DNA from: Cellvibrionaceae bacterium
GTDB taxonomy: Bacteria; Pseudomonadota; Gammaproteobacteria; Pseudomonadales; Cellvibrionaceae
NCBI GenBank assembly: GCA_025800435.1
Contig: JAOXRV010000210.1
Coordinates: 1-8,071, forward strand
DNA: 8,071 nucleotides
Direction of reading: 5' to 3'
Below the pieces are notes generated by a model. It did not search any database. It was not told the origin of the DNA and worked only from the letters and a program-made list of their open reading frames with translations. Of the stretch, positions 6,058 to 8,071 are shown in pieces. Within the stretch, counting starts at the first letter, position 1, and each line of letters begins with the position of its first letter. The position numbers and the translations under genes were made by a program.

Positions 6058-6528
6058 TTACACCTGCTCGCTGCCGGCAAAGCCCAGCTGGCGCCAAGCT
6101 TCGTAAATTAACACCGAGGCCGCATTGGACAGGTTCATACTGCGGCTGCCCGGGCACATGGGCAGCCGCAGCAGTTCGGTAATTGCTTTATCGCTGCGTA
6201 TCTCCGGGGGCAGGCCGCGGGTCTCTGGGCCAAACAAAAAATAATCCCCCGCTTGCAGCTGCGCCCCGCTGGGGGCGGTGCGGCCCTTGGTGGTCAGGGC
6301 AAAAATGCGTTGGGGCTGGCAGCAGTCTAAAAACGCCTGCCAGTTTTTATGCAGCTGCATATCCTTGTATTCGCCGTAATCCAGCCCGGCCCGGCGCAGG
6401 CGCTTATCGTCCACCGCAAAACCCAATGGCTCGATCAGGTGCAGTTGGCAGCCGGTGTTGGCGGCCAGGCGAATAATATTGCCGGTATTCGGCGGAATCT
6501 CGGGCTCAAACAGGACAATATGGAACAT
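6058..6528 (-). CDS. trmL: tRNA (cytidine/uridine-34-2'-O)-methyltransferase TrmL
   Basis: TrmL is a SPOUT-fold, SAM-dependent enzyme that methylates the ribose of C34 or cmnm5U34 in tRNA-Leu isoacceptors. The 156 residues match the usual length (157 in E. coli). Motif 1 is EPEIPPNTGNIIRLAANTG (8-26); DDKRLRRAGLDYGEY lies at 40-54; motif 2 is FGPETRGLP (99-107); the knot-forming C-terminal motif SRSMNLSNAASVLIYEAWRQ is at 128-147. The start MFHIVLFEPE aligns with E. coli MLNIVLYEPE, which favours the ATG at 6528. Two more in-frame ATGs, at 6540 and 6552, lie in a 12-base tandem repeat and would add four or eight residues; a longer reading from 6603 is unsupported. It is the first gene of the minus-strand operon, two bases before fldB. 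Confidence 0.95.
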   Translation of the reverse strand: MFHIVLFEPEIPPNTGNIIRLAANTGCQLHLIEPLGFAVDDKRLRRAGLDYGEYKDMQLHKNWQAFLDCCQPQRIFALTTKGRTAPSGAQLQAGDYFLFGPETRGLPPEIRSDKAITELLRLPMCPGSRSMNLSNAASVLIYEAWRQLGFAGSEQV

Positions 6529-6561
6529 AACTCTCTGCATTACTCTCGGCATAACTCGCTG
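6526..6561 (-). repeat. trmL: three tandem 12-base units, each carrying an in-frame ATG at the trmL start
   Basis: On the plus strand the units read CATAACTCTCTG (6526-6537), CATTACTCTCGG (6538-6549) and CATAACTCGCTG (6550-6561). Units 1 and 2 match at 10 of 12 positions, units 1 and 3 at 11 of 12. On the trmL strand each unit ends with a purine-rich GAGTT or GAGAGT(A/T) followed directly by ATG. Because the period is 12, all three ATGs share the trmL frame (MPRVMQRVM). Only the last gives the family N-terminus. No strong AGGAGG-type site stands at normal spacing. Confidence 0.7.
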
Positions 6562-6801
6562 GGTGGGTAGAAGTTGGCTTATTTTACCTTGAAATGGCAG
6601 CAATTATTACGCCTTTGCTGGCCGCAATTGACTGAAGCCTGCGCAAGCCGTGGGCTGTAGAGGTATATGCAGAAAAAAATAATCGTCATAACTACTAAAG
6701 CATAGTCAAAATTTACCGATGTTATTTTAGCGACTTTGGTTCTCTGCGGCTTGTTGCAATAGCCGCATGACTGAAGACGGTTCAATAACAGAGGTTCGGT
6801 T
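6529..6801. other. divergent intergenic region between trmL and the pilus operon
   Basis: This is the only clearly AT-richer stretch in the window, especially 6676-6735, and must contain promoters for both divergent operons. I found no hexamer pair good enough to annotate; the nearest for trmL on the minus strand is TTGACT with GATTAT at an overlong spacing of 19. A hairpin lies at 6746-6766. A 68-codon reading frame across it on the minus strand shows no family resemblance and is not called. Confidence 0.5.
6746..6766 (+). promoter_or_regulatory. hairpin in the presumed leader of the pilus operon
   Basis: GCGGCT (6746-6751) and AGCCGC (6761-6766) form a perfect six-base stem around a nine-base loop that includes TTGCAA. 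It sits 35 bases before the mshI-like start codon. No T-tract follows, so it is not a typical terminator. It could be a protein-binding inverted repeat or a leader RNA hairpin; the role is unknown. Confidence 0.35.
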
Positions 6802-7752
6802 ATGGGATTTTTCAGCTTAGGAGAGCGACAACGACAGCGCTATGTTGGCTTAGAGCGCAGTGCAGATGGACTGGCGATTGCCGGCTTGGGCACCGATCCG
6901 CGCAAGGGTTGGCAGGTCGAGGCCTACCAGTGGCTGACCAGCCAGGACCCGGCTGAGCTGCGCCGGGCCGTCAAGGCCATGGGCCTGAAGGGGCTGCCCT
7001 GCAACTATGTGTTAAGTGATGATCAGTATCAGCTATTTTTACTGGAAGCCCCGCCGCTAGCCGGCGAAGAGCTGGTGCAGGCGATGGTGTGGCAGGTCAA
7101 AGACCTGCTCGGCTACCCGGTTACAGAGGCGGTAATTGATGTGATTGCGCTGCCTCCCAAACTGGCCAAGGGCGATCGGCCCATGGTTTACGTGGTGGCC
7201 GCAGCACGCGCCGAGATTGAGCAAGTTAGTGCCCTGACCCGTGCCGCCGGTTTGGATCTAAACCGAATTGATATTAGCGAGTTGGCGCTTGGCAACCTGA
7301 TTGAATTGTGGGGCTGCCACCCCCGCGGCGAGGCCTTGGCGCTGGTTCACGCCGGCCGCGGTGAGCTGCTTATCTTTGCCGATAGCCAGTTGATGATGTC
7401 GCGCAAGTTTGAGCTCAACGCCGGCGATCAACATGCCCTGCCACTGGAGCAACTGACCCTGGAGCTGCAGCGCACCTTGGATTATTACGAGCGTCAACTG
7501 GGTCAGCCGCTGCCGGCTAAGGTGCACTTGACCGGCAAGCGCCTGCGCGCCAACGGTCTGGAGCAGCCGCTCGACGGGGTGTTGGATATTCCGATCGAAT
7601 TAATGCACTTGGATGCCTATTGGTTTAGCGATAGCTGCCACGGACAAGAGCGGGACTATTACGCCTTGGCCGCCATTGGCGGTGCATTGGGCGGGCTGTT
7701 GGAGGCCGGTTATGTGCAATCCCCCAGCGCCTCAATGGAGGCGGCCGTATGA
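6802..7752 (+). CDS. mshI: MSHA/type IV pilus biogenesis protein, MshI/PilM-like
   Basis: This 316-residue protein resembles the PilM/MshI actin-like ATPase-fold family, which forms a cytoplasmic ring and holds the N-terminal tail of the PilN partner at the inner membrane. It begins with the short PilM-like lead into YVGLERSADGLAIAGL (14-29). LSDDQYQLFLLEAPPL (71-86) followed by AMVWQVKDLLGYPV (94-107), then PMVYVVAAA (127-135) and AGLDLNRIDISELALGNLIE (149-168), look more like MshI of MSHA loci than canonical PilM. LELQRTLDYYERQLG (220-234) and the end ALAAIGGALGG (288-298) are typical of the C-terminal half. No signal peptide or membrane helix is present. AGAGG lies seven bases before the ATG. 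The next gene overlaps by ATGA. The assignment to MSHA rather than the PilMNOPQ system is likely but not certain, since the rest of the operon is outside the window. Confidence 0.75.
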   Translation: MGFFSLGERQRQRYVGLERSADGLAIAGLGTDPRKGWQVEAYQWLTSQDPAELRRAVKAMGLKGLPCNYVLSDDQYQLFLLEAPPLAGEELVQAMVWQVKDLLGYPVTEAVIDVIALPPKLAKGDRPMVYVVAAARAEIEQVSALTRAAGLDLNRIDISELALGNLIELWGCHPRGEALALVHAGRGELLIFADSQLMMSRKFELNAGDQHALPLEQLTLELQRTLDYYERQLGQPLPAKVHLTGKRLRANGLEQPLDGVLDIPIELMHLDAYWFSDSCHGQERDYYALAAIGGALGGLLEAGYVQSPSASMEAAV

Positions 7753-8071
7753 ACAACAAAATGCAAGTGGTTAACCTGCTGCCCGCCGAGTTGCGCCAGC
7801 AGCGCGATGCCTTTGATGTTACCCACCTGGGGCGCTACCTAGTGCTTATGTTGCTGTTGTTGCTGTTGCTTTATCTCGCGCAGTATTGGCAAATTGAAAA
7901 GCGCCAGCGTGTGGTCGCTGCCCAGGCCGCGGGCCAAGTTAGTTTACAGCAGCAGTTGCAAGAGCTTAAGCGCAGTATCCCCGCCGATGAAAAGCAACGC
8001 CTACAGAACGAGGTGCAACGCTACCAGCGCGCCATTGCAGAGCGCCGCGATATCCGCCGTGCCTACGCCGA
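7749..8071 (+). CDS. PilN-like (MshI2-type) pilus inner-membrane protein; 3' end outside the window
   Basis: The first 107 codons are present. The protein starts MNNKMQVVNLLPAELRQQRD; the VNLLP element is the conserved cytoplasmic tail that PilN proteins insert into PilM. A single membrane helix follows at residues about 30-47 (YLVLMLLLLLLLYLAQYW), then a charged, glutamine-rich coiled coil from about 50 onward (LQQQLQELKRSI, KQRLQNEVQRYQRAIAERR) that would lie in the periplasm. This layout is standard for PilN-family proteins, which pair with a PilO/MshJ-like partner to align the pilus machine. Its ATG overlaps the preceding stop by four bases, which implies translational coupling and equal amounts of both proteins. 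The name MshI2 is used in some MSHA loci; with half the protein missing I leave the symbol blank. Confidence 0.75.
   Translation, partial: MNNKMQVVNLLPAELRQQRDAFDVTHLGRYLVLMLLLLLLLYLAQYWQIEKRQRVVAAQAAGQVSLQQQLQELKRSIPADEKQRLQNEVQRYQRAIAERRDIRRAYA

Noticed and set aside
5492..6106. 204-codon plus-strand frame opposite fldB
   Set aside because: It is the antisense shadow of fldB, whose protein sequence is unmistakable; codon pattern and lack of homology argue against a second gene.
6579..6785. 68-codon minus-strand frame with a hydrophobic stretch upstream of trmL
   Set aside because: It lies in the AT-rich promoter region, has no Shine-Dalgarno or recognisable family, and its hydrophobic run comes from A/T-rich sequence.
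7851..7868. Direct repeat TTGCTGTTG twice in the PilN-like gene
   Set aside because: It is explained by consecutive leucine codons of the membrane helix; slippage is possible but there is no sign of it.

Overview
The window looks like chromosomal DNA of a gammaproteobacterium, probably a marine or Cellvibrionales/Alteromonadales-like lineage. This is inferred from the protein set (TrhP, MnmC, FldB and TrmL very close to the enterobacterial versions, plus an MSHA/PilM-type pilus locus) and from a moderately high, even GC content. No species can be named from sequence alone.

Layout. (1) 1-1030, minus: the N-terminal three quarters of trhP (yegQ), a U32-family tRNA U34 hydroxylation protein, cut by the window edge. 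(2) 1031-1631: a 600-base divergent intergenic region without a gene. It holds a candidate trhP promoter and a cluster of G-rich palindromic repeats: two complete inverted-repeat elements (1133-1242 and 1345-1517) and one half-copy (1295-1341), with three G-quadruplex-type motifs. (3) 1632-2747, plus: a GGDEF diguanylate cyclase with an N-terminal sensor-like domain, an intact GGEEF site and an intact inhibitory site. (4) 2701-6528, minus: a tight operon reading trmL - fldB - mnmC - glutaminyl-peptide cyclotransferase. Its last gene overlaps the 3' end of the diguanylate cyclase by 47 bases, tail to tail. (5) 6529-6801: an AT-richer divergent intergenic region. (6) 6802-8071, plus: the start of a type IV/MSHA pilus biogenesis operon, a PilM/MshI-like actin-fold protein followed with a 4-base overlap by a PilN-like membrane protein cut by the window end.

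How the genes relate. Three of the enzymes (TrhP, MnmC, TrmL) modify the same nucleotide, wobble position 34 of tRNA, by different chemistries, and two of them share an operon with a flavodoxin. The diguanylate cyclase makes c-di-GMP, a signal that controls MSHA-type pili in other gammaproteobacteria, but here it is separated from the pilus genes by the oppositely oriented operon, so a functional link is only a suggestion.

No clearly new multi-gene system is visible. The least explained sequence is the palindromic, G-quadruplex-prone repeat cluster at 1133-1517. A tandem 12-base repeat that creates three in-frame ATG codons at the start of trmL is the second oddity.
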